Origin: Candidatus Gastranaerophilales bacterium
GTDB lineage: Bacteria; Cyanobacteriota; Vampirovibrionia; Gastranaerophilales; Gastranaerophilaceae
Assembly (NCBI GenBank): GCA_944323285.1
Contig: CALURV010000016.1
Span: 34,223 to 98,222 of the forward strand
Reading direction: 5' to 3'
Length of the DNA: 64,000 nt
Shown here: one piece after another, positions 37,542 to 46,189 of the stretch
Layout of the letters: every line of letters starts with the position of its first letter
How positions within the stretch are numbered: the first letter of the stretch is position 1
Position numbers and translations under genes: made by a program
Notes under the pieces: model-generated
Seen by the model: only the letters and a program-made list of their open reading frames with translations
Databases searched by the model: none
Told to the model about the DNA's origin: nothing

Positions 37542-38582
37542 ATGATAAATAAACTAAAGTTATTATTGAAAAAAGCAAAGTCAGAGAAAAAATTAAGATA
37601 TGTTAGTTGTGAGTATGTACAGCATGGTTTCAATGTTGATTATGAAGATATAAAAATGTGCTGTTTTAATTGTCATGAAGGTGGCGGTAGACAAATATTG
37701 ATTGACAATTATCATGGTGAAATGATTGACTGGAATAAATTCTTTAAAGAAAAAAGAAAGATGAGAGAACTTAATAAAAAAGGAATTATTCTGGAAAAAT
37801 GCAGAGGATGTTTTTTCTTAAAAGAAAAAGAGTGGGATGATGAAGATTATATAAATTATATGGTATTTAATCATTGGACCCAGTGCAATTGTAAGTGTAG
37901 ATATTGTTTTACAAATGAACAATCTGATTTTTTTAATGCCAGAAAAAATTACAATATGTTTCCGGTAATAAAAAAATTAGTTGATATGGGAAAAGTTCGA
38001 GGCGGAGGAGAAATAGGTTTTGGCGGCGGTGAACCTGCTTTACTTCCTGAATTTGAACCATTAATGAATATGCTAATGGATGCTGGCTGTGATAATATTA
38101 GAGTGCATTCATCTTGCGTAAAATATTCTCCTGCAATAGAAAGAGGATTAAGAGAGGGAAAAGTAACTTTAGTTTGTTCTGTTGATTCAGGAACAGCAGA
38201 GATTTATGAAAAAATAAAAAGAGTTAATCATTTTGATAAAGTCTGGGAAAATTTGTCAAAGTATGCTCAAAGTCAAACAGACGATAAATATAAAGCAAAA
38301 ACAAAATACATAATTTATCCCGGATATAATGACAATAAAGAAGAGTTAGATAAATGGTTTGATTTAACATTAAAATCAGGAATTAAAAGTGTTGTGATTG
38401 ATATTGAAGGTGGATGGTATGAAAATAATAAATATAATGTTCCTGATTATATTTATGAACTTTTAGAATATGCGATTCAAAAAACAAAAGATTTTTCAAT
38501 GAAAAATGTTGAATTGTATGATAGAGCAAATCATATGAAATTACATAAAGAAGAATATATTAAAATAAGAAATAATGAGTAA
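37542..38582 (+). CDS. Radical SAM protein with N-terminal Cys-rich domain
   Basis: A 346-residue protein. The SAM cluster motif is CNCKCRYC (C115, C119, C122), followed by FGGGEPALLPEFEPL and the VHSSCVKYSP and LVCSVDSGTAEIYEK strands of the radical SAM barrel. Before the barrel a 90-residue domain carries C23, C40, C41, C44, C87 and C90 (SCEY, MCCFNCHEGGG, CRGC), which could hold an auxiliary cluster placed N-terminally instead of at the usual C-terminal SPASM position. It has a close paralog immediately downstream, overlapping by 8 bases. GAGGAAATAAC precedes the start. The substrate is unknown; peptide or sugar modification are both possible. Confidence 0.82.
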   Translation: MINKLKLLLKKAKSEKKLRYVSCEYVQHGFNVDYEDIKMCCFNCHEGGGRQILIDNYHGEMIDWNKFFKEKRKMRELNKKGIILEKCRGCFFLKEKEWDDEDYINYMVFNHWTQCNCKCRYCFTNEQSDFFNARKNYNMFPVIKKLVDMGKVRGGGEIGFGGGEPALLPEFEPLMNMLMDAGCDNIRVHSSCVKYSPAIERGLREGKVTLVCSVDSGTAEIYEKIKRVNHFDKVWENLSKYAQSQTDDKYKAKTKYIIYPGYNDNKEELDKWFDLTLKSGIKSVVIDIEGGWYENNKYNVPDYIYELLEYAIQKTKDFSMKNVELYDRANHMKLHKEEYIKIRNNE

Positions 38583-40923
38583 AGATAAATATATTAGCTG
38601 TGATAGAATTAGAAACGGTATAGATTTTGAACTTGATAACATTGAAGTTTGTTGTTTTAGATGCCATAAAGGCGGAGGAAATATAAAACTAACAGATGTT
38701 GTTAATGACTCTATTGATTATGATGCACTTCTATTAAAAAGAAGAAACTTGATAGAAGAAAATAAAAAAGGATATATTAATAATTCTTGTGAAGAATGTT
38801 TTAATCTGGAAAAGAAAATTTGGGATGAAGAGTTTTGTATAAAATATATTCATTTTAATCATTGGACATATTGTAATTCGGATTGTATATATTGTTATAC
38901 AAATAAAGATAACAAATATAAGAATTTAAGACAGCATTATAGTGCATTGCCTATTTTAAAAGAAATATTTAAAAGAGTAAAATTTTCTCCGGATGGTGAA
39001 ATAACTTTTGGCGGCGGAGAACCTACTATTTTGAATGAATTTGATGACTTAATTGAATACTTAATGGAGATAGGTGCAAAAAAAATTATTGTACATTCAT
39101 CGGGGGTAAAATATTCAGAAGCACTTGAAAGAGGCATTAAAGAAAATAGAATACAGCTTGTTATTTCTCAAGATTCCGGATTTCAGGGAACTTTTAGAAA
39201 AATTAAAAATACTGATAATTATTTTTCAGTGTGGAATAATACAAAAAAATATGCTTCAATTCAAGGGAATAATAGTAATGTTGTTTCAAAATACATTATA
39301 ATTCCTACAATTAATGATGATAGGAAAGAAATTGATGAATGGTTAAATAAATCTAAAAATGCAGGTATAAAAACAGTTATTGTAGATGTGGAACATGATT
39401 ATTATCATGAAAATAAAAATAATTTAAAAACAGTAGTTTCATTATTAGCTTTAACTGAATATATAAAAAATAAAGCAAAAATATTAGATATAAATGTACA
39501 GTTTTATAATGCGGCAAGATATTTATACGGAAAATATAAGTATTTAATTCCATTTTTACGATATAGATATTATTTTTTAGAACTTATTATATTGTCATTT
39601 CCACTTTTGGTTGGTAATTTGGGACATACATTAATTGGAGCGACTGATATTTTAGTTGTGGCGAAGTATAATATTAATTCTCTTGCAGCAATAAGTATAG
39701 CTAATTCTATTTTATATACTATATTCATATTGGGAATTGGCTCTCAAGCTGCAATATCAATTATACTTTCAAATAAAAGAGGTGCCAAACAGCGTATCAA
39801 AAAATATCTGCCTTCAAGCTTGGTCTTTTCTTTTATACTTGCTGTAATTTTTACATTAATATGTTATTCAACTAATTTTTTAATAGATAAGTTTTCTTTT
39901 GAAACAAGTATAGTGCCATACATAAAAGAATATATAAAAATAGTAGCTTTCTCAATGTTTGGAATGTTTATATATCAAGGAATAAAAGAATTTTTGCAAG
40001 CTTATGAAATAGTAAAATTTCCTAATTTATTATTGCTTGCAGCTGTAGTTCTAAATATGATATTGGATATTGCATTTGTATTTGGATTTGGTCCAATTCC
40101 TTCAATGGGATCCAAGGGTGCTGCAATTGCAACTTTATCTGTAAGAACTTTTATGGGACTTGTAATGTTATTTTATATATTTAAGGCAATAAATTTCAAA
40201 GAGGAAATAGATTTTGGCTATATGAAAAATCTCTTAAAAATTGGAGTGCCAATTGGGTTTGGTCTATTATTTGAATTTCTTGCTTTTAATATAATAACAA
40301 TCTTAGTTGGAATGGAATCCAGTATGTTAGCTGCTATTCATAATATATTAATAACAATCTCATCAACAACATTTACTGTTCCTCTATCAATATCTACTGC
40401 TGTTGCAATAAAGGTAGCTTATTATTATGGTGCAAAAAATGTTGATGAGATAAAGAGGTATTCTTATAGCGGATTATTCTTGGGTGTTTCTTTTATGGCA
40501 ATTTGTTCTTTGATATTAGCTGTTTTCCCATCTCAAATAATAAGAATATTTACAGATAATATTAAAGTAATGCAAATAGCATTACCAATAGTAATGGTAG
40601 CTGCAATGTATCAAATAATGGATGGGTTTCAAGTTGTTGCAGGAGGTATACTTAAAGGATTTAAAATGACAAAGATTGCATCTTTCAGTGTACTTTTTGG
40701 ATATTGGTTTGTAGGTATGCCTGTTGCTTATATTTTAGTTTTCAAAAATAATTTTTCACTAAAAGGTTATTGGATTGCACTTGCTGTTTCTTTGTTATTT
40801 ATGGGTCTGGTCCAAGCAATAATTGCGAAATATAAATTTAATAAAATAAAAAAAGAATTTCAAAATTGTTGTCTGATAAAAAATTTTCTTAATAAAAATT
40901 GTCCGAGTAAAAATTCACAATAA
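38575..40923 (+). CDS. Radical SAM domain fused to a MATE-family transporter
   Basis: A 782-residue protein with two full parts. Residues 1 to about 320 repeat the layout of the preceding protein: C9, C26, C27, C30, C72, C75, then the SAM motif CNSDCIYC (C100, C104, C107), FGGGEPTILNEFDDL and VHSSGVKYSEALERG. Residues about 325-770 are a complete MATE-type multidrug/flippase transporter with about 12 helices (LLVGNLGHTLIGATDILVVA, SMGSKGAAIATLSVRTFMG, NILITISSTTFTVPLSIS). There is no Met or ribosome site at the junction, so this is a real in-frame fusion on the sequence given. A cytosolic enzyme joined to an exporter suggests modification coupled to export. The last 8 codons and the stop lie within repeat copy 2. 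Confidence 0.85.
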   Translation: MSKDKYISCDRIRNGIDFELDNIEVCCFRCHKGGGNIKLTDVVNDSIDYDALLLKRRNLIEENKKGYINNSCEECFNLEKKIWDEEFCIKYIHFNHWTYCNSDCIYCYTNKDNKYKNLRQHYSALPILKEIFKRVKFSPDGEITFGGGEPTILNEFDDLIEYLMEIGAKKIIVHSSGVKYSEALERGIKENRIQLVISQDSGFQGTFRKIKNTDNYFSVWNNTKKYASIQGNNSNVVSKYIIIPTINDDRKEIDEWLNKSKNAGIKTVIVDVEHDYYHENKNNLKTVVSLLALTEYIKNKAKILDINVQFYNAARYLYGKYKYLIPFLRYRYYFLELIILSFPLLVGNLGHTLIGATDILVVAKYNINSLAAISIANSILYTIFILGIGSQAAISIILSNKRGAKQRIKKYLPSSLVFSFILAVIFTLICYSTNFLIDKFSFETSIVPYIKEYIKIVAFSMFGMFIYQGIKEFLQAYEIVKFPNLLLLAAVVLNMILDIAFVFGFGPIPSMGSKGAAIATLSVRTFMGLVMLFYIFKAINFKEEIDFGYMKNLLKIGVPIGFGLLFEFLAFNIITILVGMESSMLAAIHNILITISSTTFTVPLSISTAVAIKVAYYYGAKNVDEIKRYSYSGLFLGVSFMAICSLILAVFPSQIIRIFTDNIKVMQIALPIVMVAAMYQIMDGFQVVAGGILKGFKMTKIASFSVLFGYWFVGMPVAYILVFKNNFSLKGYWIALAVSLLFMGLVQAIIAKYKFNKIKKEFQNCCLIKNFLNKNCPSKNSQ

Positions 40924-41077
40924 GCTAAAAAAATGAGTGAATTTTTCTTACAAAACGAACCAAAAATTTTGTTCTTGAGAGAGCTTGTATTTGTAGTGAA
41001 ACTGAGATGAGTGTCGTTTAAAAAATAGGAGTACTTTGTTAGAGAGAATGACACGGTAACAAAGTGCAATACTAGAT
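40901..41077 (+). repeat. Intergenic repeat, copy 2
   Basis: It begins TCCGAG inside the 3' end of the radical SAM-MATE gene. Hairpin 1: AAAAATTCAC (40909-40918) pairs with GTGAATTTTT (40937-40946), 10 of 10. Core: CTTGTATTTGTAGTGAA at 40984-41000. Hairpin 2: ACTTTGTTA (41033-41041) pairs with TAACAAAGT (41057-41065), 9 of 9, then ACTAGAT. Hairpin 1 is followed by T-rich sequence and could also end transcription of the fusion gene. Confidence 0.8.
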
Positions 41078-41132
41078 AAAATAAAATAATTACAAATATT
41101 TAATGTTTTATACAACATTGTACAATTTAAGG

Positions 41133-41138
41133 TATAAT
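41133..41138 (+). promoter_or_regulatory. -10 element upstream of pyrH
   Basis: TATAAT lies 37 bases before the pyrH start, in the AT-rich gap that follows repeat copy 2. No good -35 or extended TG is visible. Confidence 0.45.
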
Positions 41139-41175
41139 AATTTAAGTTGTTTTAGTAGATTTTGAATAGGTATAT

Positions 41176-41901
41176 ATGGGAGAAAAATTAAAATATAAAA
41201 GGATTCTTCTTAAGTTATCAGGTGAAGCTCTTTTAGGCAAACAAGAATTTGGAATTGACCAAAATCCATTAGAGATGATAGCAAATGAAGTAAAAGAAGC
41301 ATATGAGACAGGAGCCGAAATAGCAATAGTAGTTGGTGGCGGAAACATATTCAGAGGAGTAAAAAATTCTGCAAAATATGGAATGGATCAGGCAACAGGT
41401 GATTATATAGGCATGCTGGCAACAGTTATGAATGCTTTAGCCCTTCAAAGTGCATTAAGAAAAATAAACGTAAATTGCAGAGTTCAAACAGCAATAGATA
41501 TGGATAAAATTGCAGAACCTTATATAAGATTTAAGGCTATAAGGCACCTTGAAAAATCAAGAGTTGTTATATTTGCTGCAGGGACAGGTAATCCTTTCTT
41601 TACAACAGACACTGCTGCATCTCTTAGAGCATCAGAAATAGGTGCTGAAGCTATGCTAATGGCAAAAAATGGTGTAGATGGGGTATATTCTGATGACCCC
41701 AGAGTTAATCCGAATGCAAAAAAATACAGTCATATAACATATGATGATATTATTATTAAAGGCTTAAAAGTTATGGATACGGCATCTTGTGCTTTATGTA
41801 AACAAAATTCTATACCCATTGTGGTATTTGATTTTGCAGCAAAAGGCAGCATTATTAAAATATTAAAAGGTGAAGATATAGGAACATATGTAGGAGGTTA
41901 A
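41176..41901 (+). CDS. pyrH: Uridylate kinase
   Basis: A 241-residue UMP kinase of the amino-acid kinase superfamily, making UDP. It has RILLKLSGEALLG, IAIVVGGGNIFRG, GDYIGMLATVMNALALQ, FFTTDTAASLRASEIGAEAM and KNGVDGVYSDDPR, all diagnostic. It begins the conserved run pyrH, frr, cdsA, rnc, rpe; frr starts 1 base after its stop. Confidence 0.98.
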   Translation: MGEKLKYKRILLKLSGEALLGKQEFGIDQNPLEMIANEVKEAYETGAEIAIVVGGGNIFRGVKNSAKYGMDQATGDYIGMLATVMNALALQSALRKINVNCRVQTAIDMDKIAEPYIRFKAIRHLEKSRVVIFAAGTGNPFFTTDTAASLRASEIGAEAMLMAKNGVDGVYSDDPRVNPNAKKYSHITYDDIIIKGLKVMDTASCALCKQNSIPIVVFDFAAKGSIIKILKGEDIGTYVGG

Positions 41902-41902
41902 T

Positions 41903-42463
41903 ATGACTTTAGAGTCAATGTTTCAATCAGGTAATGAAAAAATGGAAAAAGCAATATCTCAAATGAAGAAAGAATTTTCTTCTATAAGAACAGGAAGAGC
42001 TAATCCGTTAATTTTAGATAAAGTATTAGTGGAATATTATGGAGTTCCAACCCCGTTAAGACAATTATCACAAGTAAGTGTACAAGATGGTACAACTTTG
42101 GTAATTGCTCCATATGATAAAACAATATTAAAAGAAGTTGAAAAAGCCTTAGCAAAGGCAGATTTAGGAATAATGCCAAATAGTGACGGTATTGTTGTAA
42201 GACTTGTTTTTCCTCCTTTAACATCTGATAAAAGAAAAGAAATTTGTAAAGATGTAAAAAAAGTTTGTGAAGATACAAAAGTGGCTATACGTAATATTAG
42301 AAGAGATATGGCAGATGAATTAAAGAAATTAGAAAAATCTGAAAATTTATCAGAAGATATTGTAAAAGATAATCAAGATAAAATTCAAAAAGTTACCGAT
42401 AAATACATTAAAATTTCAGATGATTTAGCAGCAGAAAAAGAAAAAGAGGTTTTAACAGTATAG
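41903..42463 (+). CDS. frr: Ribosome recycling factor
   Basis: A 186-residue factor that, with EF-G, splits post-termination ribosomes. It has KEFSSIRTGRANPLILDKV, YYGVPTPLRQLSQVSVQDG, DLGIMPNSDGIVVRLVFPPL and a C-terminal helical part; the normal length. GGAGG lies 5 bases upstream of the start. Its UAG stop shares a base with the GTG start of cdsA. Confidence 0.98.
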   Translation: MTLESMFQSGNEKMEKAISQMKKEFSSIRTGRANPLILDKVLVEYYGVPTPLRQLSQVSVQDGTTLVIAPYDKTILKEVEKALAKADLGIMPNSDGIVVRLVFPPLTSDKRKEICKDVKKVCEDTKVAIRNIRRDMADELKKLEKSENLSEDIVKDNQDKIQKVTDKYIKISDDLAAEKEKEVLTV

Positions 42464-43359
42464 TGGCGGTATTAGATACTCTTTTAAAAAATCGCTTAAT
42501 TACAGGATTTGCAATTGGAGCTTTAGTTTTTGCTTGTATATTATTAGGAGGAAAGTGGCTTTTAGCTTTTCTTCTGGTATTTATAATTATTGCATCAAAA
42601 GAATATGCAGATATATTAAGAAATAAAGGTTTTTTACCTTTTTTCAAGGTCATATTAATAATATCGGTTTCAATGGTATTGGTTTCAGCGTGCGGATATG
42701 ATAATTTGATACCGCTAGTATTATTAATAGGAACAATAGGTTCTTTTCTTGCTGTATTATTTAGAGGCAGACAGCCATATATTGCTAATGTTGCGACAAC
42801 AATTCTTGGTTTTTTAATTGCCTGGATGCCTTGTCATGTTTGTTTAGTAAGGCAAATGGGACCAAGTGTTTCATTGTTTAATATAACTTTTAAGCAAGGG
42901 CTATATTTCTTAGTATTTATATTTTTTGTAATTCTATTGACGGATATAGCAGCATATTTTTTTGGAGTAAGATTTGGTAAGCATAAATTATGTCCTGTAA
43001 TAAGTCCAAAGAAAACAATAGAAGGGGCTTTAGCCGGGGGTATATGTGCGATAATTACAGGTTTAATTATAGGTAAACTTATTGGAATTTCATTTTATCA
43101 TTCATTAGTTTTGAGTATTATAGTAACGGTTATGGCGCAATTAGGAGATTTATCGGAATCGTTAATTAAAAGAGATGCAGGAGTTAAAGATTCAGGAAAC
43201 TCACTTCCAGGTCATGGCGGTTTTTTAGATAGAGCAGATAGTTATTTGTTTTCAGTTCCTGTTGCATATTATTATATAAAATATTTTATTCTTTCAGGAA
43301 TTACTTTTCCTGTAATAACGGAATTTATAAAGAAAGTTTTCTATGTTATCTGCAGCTAG
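42463..43359 (+). CDS. cdsA: Phosphatidate cytidylyltransferase
   Basis: A 298-residue membrane enzyme making CDP-diacylglycerol from phosphatidate and CTP for phospholipids. About eight hydrophobic segments; the C-terminal signature SLIKRDAGVKDSGNSLPGHG (with GGFLDRADS after it) is complete, as is LTDIAAYFFGVRFGKHKL. The start is GTG at 42463, overlapping the frr stop by one base. Its end overlaps rnc by 17 bases. Confidence 0.96.
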   Translation: MAVLDTLLKNRLITGFAIGALVFACILLGGKWLLAFLLVFIIIASKEYADILRNKGFLPFFKVILIISVSMVLVSACGYDNLIPLVLLIGTIGSFLAVLFRGRQPYIANVATTILGFLIAWMPCHVCLVRQMGPSVSLFNITFKQGLYFLVFIFFVILLTDIAAYFFGVRFGKHKLCPVISPKKTIEGALAGGICAIITGLIIGKLIGISFYHSLVLSIIVTVMAQLGDLSESLIKRDAGVKDSGNSLPGHGGFLDRADSYLFSVPVAYYYIKYFILSGITFPVITEFIKKVFYVICS

Positions 43360-44062
43360 AAAAAAGCTATTAAAAGCATTAATAAACAAATTAGGGTTAA
43401 AATCTATTGATTCTAATTTATTGGATGAAGCTTTAACTCACCCCTCTTTTAGTTTTGAAGTGAATAAAGAAAATGCTCCTGACTATGAAAGGTTAGAATT
43501 TCTTGGAGATTCTGTTTTAAGGCTAGTTATTAGTAATTATTTATATGATAAGTATGAAGAATATGATGAAGGAAAACTTACAAAAATAAGAAGTTATCTT
43601 GTAAGTGATGATTTCATTTCAAAATTGGCATTAACAATAGAATTAAATAAATATATTAATATTGGTGAACACGAAGAAAAGGATGGAGGAAGATTAAAAG
43701 AATCAATTTTAGCTTGCTCTATAGAAGCATTATTTGGTGCTATATATAAATCATTAGGTTATAATTTCGCAAAAGAATTTATTTACAAAATGTATAATAA
43801 AATAGATATAAATGGAGAAGAAATATTATTTTCATATAATTCCAAAGAAATATTACAGCAGTATACACAAGGAAAGAACAAGGATTTACCAGTATATAAA
43901 TTATTAGAAGAAAAAGGGCTTGCACATAATAAAACATACGTAGTAAGTGTAGAATATGAGAATAATGAACTCGGTAAAGGTGAAGGTAAAACAAAAAAAG
44001 ATGCAGAAAAAGCAGCTGCCTATAAAGCATTAATGTTATTGAAAGAAAAAAAGGAAATATAA
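43343..44062 (+). CDS. rnc: Ribonuclease III
   Basis: A 239-residue double-strand RNA endonuclease for rRNA and mRNA processing. The nuclease domain has YERLEFLGDSVLRLVISNYL, the family signature, and the catalytic Glu in CSIEALFGAIYKSLG. The C-terminal dsRNA-binding domain runs from LPVYKLLEEKGLAHNKTYVV to KKDAEKAAAYKALMLL. It overlaps cdsA by 17 bases; rpe starts 3 bases after its stop. Confidence 0.98.
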   Translation: MLSAARKKLLKALINKLGLKSIDSNLLDEALTHPSFSFEVNKENAPDYERLEFLGDSVLRLVISNYLYDKYEEYDEGKLTKIRSYLVSDDFISKLALTIELNKYINIGEHEEKDGGRLKESILACSIEALFGAIYKSLGYNFAKEFIYKMYNKIDINGEEILFSYNSKEILQQYTQGKNKDLPVYKLLEEKGLAHNKTYVVSVEYENNELGKGEGKTKKDAEKAAAYKALMLLKEKKEI

Positions 44063-44065
44063 AAA

Positions 44066-44707
44066 ATGAACAAGATATATATTTCTCCATCAATATTATC
44101 AAGTGATTTTGCTAATTTAGAAAATGAAATAAATAAATTAGAGGCTAGTGGTGCTGATTGGATTCATGTTGATGTAATGGACGGACATTTTGTTCCTAAT
44201 ATAACCATAGGAGCACCTGTAGTAAAGGCAATAAGAAAAATTTGTTCTATTCCATTAGATGTTCATTTAATGATAGAAAACCCTGAAAAATATATAAAAG
44301 ATTTTGCTTTGGCGGGTTCTGATATTATAACCTTTCATTATGAAGCTGCAAAAAATAGTGTAATAGAAACTATAGAATTAATAAAGTCTTATGAAAAGAA
44401 AGTTGGTTTATCAATAAAGCCTAATACAAGCTCTAAGGCAATATTCCCTTATATTGATATGGTTGATATGATTTTAATAATGACAGTAGAACCCGGTTTT
44501 GGCGGTCAAAAATTTATGGAAAATTGTGCATTAAAAATAAAAGAAATAAAAACACAACAAAATAAAGATATAATAATACAAGTAGATGGCGGAATAAATA
44601 AAGATACAGCCGAAATTTGCAGGAATTATGGTGCAACATCACTTGTTGCAGGTAATTATTTATATACAAGTAATAATATGAAGGAAGCAATTGCTTCATT
44701 GAGGTAG
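44066..44707 (+). CDS. rpe: Ribulose-phosphate 3-epimerase
   Basis: A 213-residue TIM-barrel enzyme of the pentose phosphate path interconverting ribulose-5-P and xylulose-5-P. It has SPSILSSDFANLENEI, IHVDVMDGHFVPNITIGAPV, DVHLMIENPEKYI, MTVEPGFGGQKFM and VDGGINKDTAEI, with metal and catalytic residues in place. Tightly spaced between rnc and the nagA-like gene. Confidence 0.98.
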   Translation: MNKIYISPSILSSDFANLENEINKLEASGADWIHVDVMDGHFVPNITIGAPVVKAIRKICSIPLDVHLMIENPEKYIKDFALAGSDIITFHYEAAKNSVIETIELIKSYEKKVGLSIKPNTSSKAIFPYIDMVDMILIMTVEPGFGGQKFMENCALKIKEIKTQQNKDIIIQVDGGINKDTAEICRNYGATSLVAGNYLYTSNNMKEAIASLR

Positions 44708-44708
44708 T

Positions 44709-45638
44709 ATGAAAATAACTCAAGGATTAGTAGAACAACATATACATGGCGCCTTTGGAATAGATTTTATGAATTGCTCAGTTGAGGATATTCATCAAGC
44801 AGCAAGTTTACTTGCTCAAAATGGAGTAACGGCTTTTTTCCCTACAATAATGACAGATGATATAAATTTAATTAAAGAAAGAATATCAATAGTAAAAGCG
44901 GCAAAAGAAAAACAAAAAAAAGAAATGGCTCAAATAATTGGTGTACATTTAGAAGGCCCTTTTATTAATCCTAAAAAAGCAGGAATACACGATAATAAAT
45001 ATATTCTGCCTCTGGATGTTAACATTTATAAAAAAATTGAAGATGACATAATAAAAATAATAACAATAGCGCCTGAGCTTGATAATTCAGGTTCTTTTAT
45101 AGAATATCTAGCTAGTAAAGATATTAAAATTTCTCTTGGGCATAGTGAAGCTGTAAATTTAAATGGAATTAATCAGGTTACGCATTTATATAATGCAATG
45201 GGTTCTTTTCATCATAGAAATAAATCAACGGTAGTTGAAGCATTATGTAGCGATGAAGTTTTTATTGAAATAATTGCGGATTCTAAACATGTGAATGATA
45301 ATGTATTAAAAATTACGTTTAAGCAAAAACCAACAGATAAAATTTTATTAATAAGTGATGCACTTCCAATGGCTCACTCAAATAAAGATTCAATGATTTT
45401 TGCAGGTAAAAAAATATATAATAAAGAAGGCAATTTGATAAGTAATGACGGCACACTTGCGGGAAGTTCCATGTTATTGTGCGATATAGTAAAAAATCTT
45501 ACGGATAAAAAAATTATGACATTTGAAAATGCAATAAAATGTTCTTCTTTAAACCTTTATAACTACCATAATATTTCCAATAAATTAAAAGTATACTGGA
45601 ATGAATTTAATAAAATAATAAAGATAGATTTTATTTAA
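44709..45638 (+). CDS. NagA-like N-acetylglucosamine-6-phosphate deacetylase, shortened
   Basis: A 309-residue amidohydrolase-fold protein with NagA marks: EQHIHGAFGIDFMN (HxH), GVHLEGPFINPKKAGIHD with the metal-binding Glu, SLGHSEA, THLYNAMGSFHHR and ISDALPMAHSN with catalytic Asp, and DGTLAGSSMLL. It lacks the usual N-terminal beta-sandwich part of about 50 residues: the HxH motif is at residue 11 rather than near 60, and the C terminus is also trimmed. It could be a minimal NagA or an enzyme for a related amino sugar. It begins one base after the rpe stop and converges on the MerR-like gene, overlapping by 4 bases. Confidence 0.82.
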   Translation: MKITQGLVEQHIHGAFGIDFMNCSVEDIHQAASLLAQNGVTAFFPTIMTDDINLIKERISIVKAAKEKQKKEMAQIIGVHLEGPFINPKKAGIHDNKYILPLDVNIYKKIEDDIIKIITIAPELDNSGSFIEYLASKDIKISLGHSEAVNLNGINQVTHLYNAMGSFHHRNKSTVVEALCSDEVFIEIIADSKHVNDNVLKITFKQKPTDKILLISDALPMAHSNKDSMIFAGKKIYNKEGNLISNDGTLAGSSMLLCDIVKNLTDKKIMTFENAIKCSSLNLYNYHNISNKLKVYWNEFNKIIKIDFI

Positions 45639-46162
45639 AATAAATTATTATCAGAAGAAGTTTTTGCATAAAAGCCAAAAGGAACTTTTTTAAATGAATT
45701 AATTTCCTTCTTTAATTTATAATTTTCTTTATTTAATTCATTAATTTTAAAACGCATAGTTTCATTTTCTGTTTTAACTCTAATAAGTTCCATAACAACA
45801 TCATCCATGCCATCAAGTTTTTCATCTAATAAGGAAGTAAGTCTTTCTGTAATATTTTTTTCAATACCTCTAAGAGTATCAACAAGTTGAACAATGGATG
45901 CATTTGTAATAGAGTTAGAACCTTTAAAGGTAGTAGTTTTAGCAGGGAGTTGAGAAACATTTTTATCTTGAAATCTAACCGAACTTAAAATTTTAGCGTC
46001 ATCTTGAGTGAAATAAGTAAGACCTCTTTCATTTTTTTTAAGTTTAATGTCCGCAATTTTACATAATTCTTGAATTTGCGAATTATCAATACCTAACATT
46101 TCTCTTATTTCTTTTGGTGAAAATTCTTTACTCTCAATTTTTTCTACCGTAGATATTCCCAT
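45635..46162 (-). CDS. MerR-type HTH protein with coiled-coil tail
   Basis: About 175 residues. Residues about 8-65 look like a MerR-type winged HTH (SPKEIREMLGIDNSQIQELC, LTYFTQDDAKIL). Residues about 95-160 are a predicted coiled coil (GIEKNITERLTSLLDEKLD, then RVKTENETMRFKINELNK and KENYKLKKEI). There are no Cys for metal sensing, so it is not a metal-type MerR. I start at the ATG at 46162 preceded by AAAGGGG; a start at 46189 lacks such a site. It converges on the nagA-like gene. Function unknown, probably a DNA-binding structural or regulatory protein. Confidence 0.65.
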   Translation of the reverse strand: MGISTVEKIESKEFSPKEIREMLGIDNSQIQELCKIADIKLKKNERGLTYFTQDDAKILSSVRFQDKNVSQLPAKTTTFKGSNSITNASIVQLVDTLRGIEKNITERLTSLLDEKLDGMDDVVMELIRVKTENETMRFKINELNKENYKLKKEINSFKKVPFGFYAKTSSDNNLF

Positions 46163-46189
46163 AAAACAATCCCCTTTAGATTTAAGCAT

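Noticed and set aside
37321..41077. The radical SAM pair as a composite transposon bounded by the two repeat copies
   Set aside because: The repeats also lie between housekeeping genes (46279, 52705), no transposase is present, and no target-site duplication was seen. Simple intergenic dispersal explains the flanking copies.
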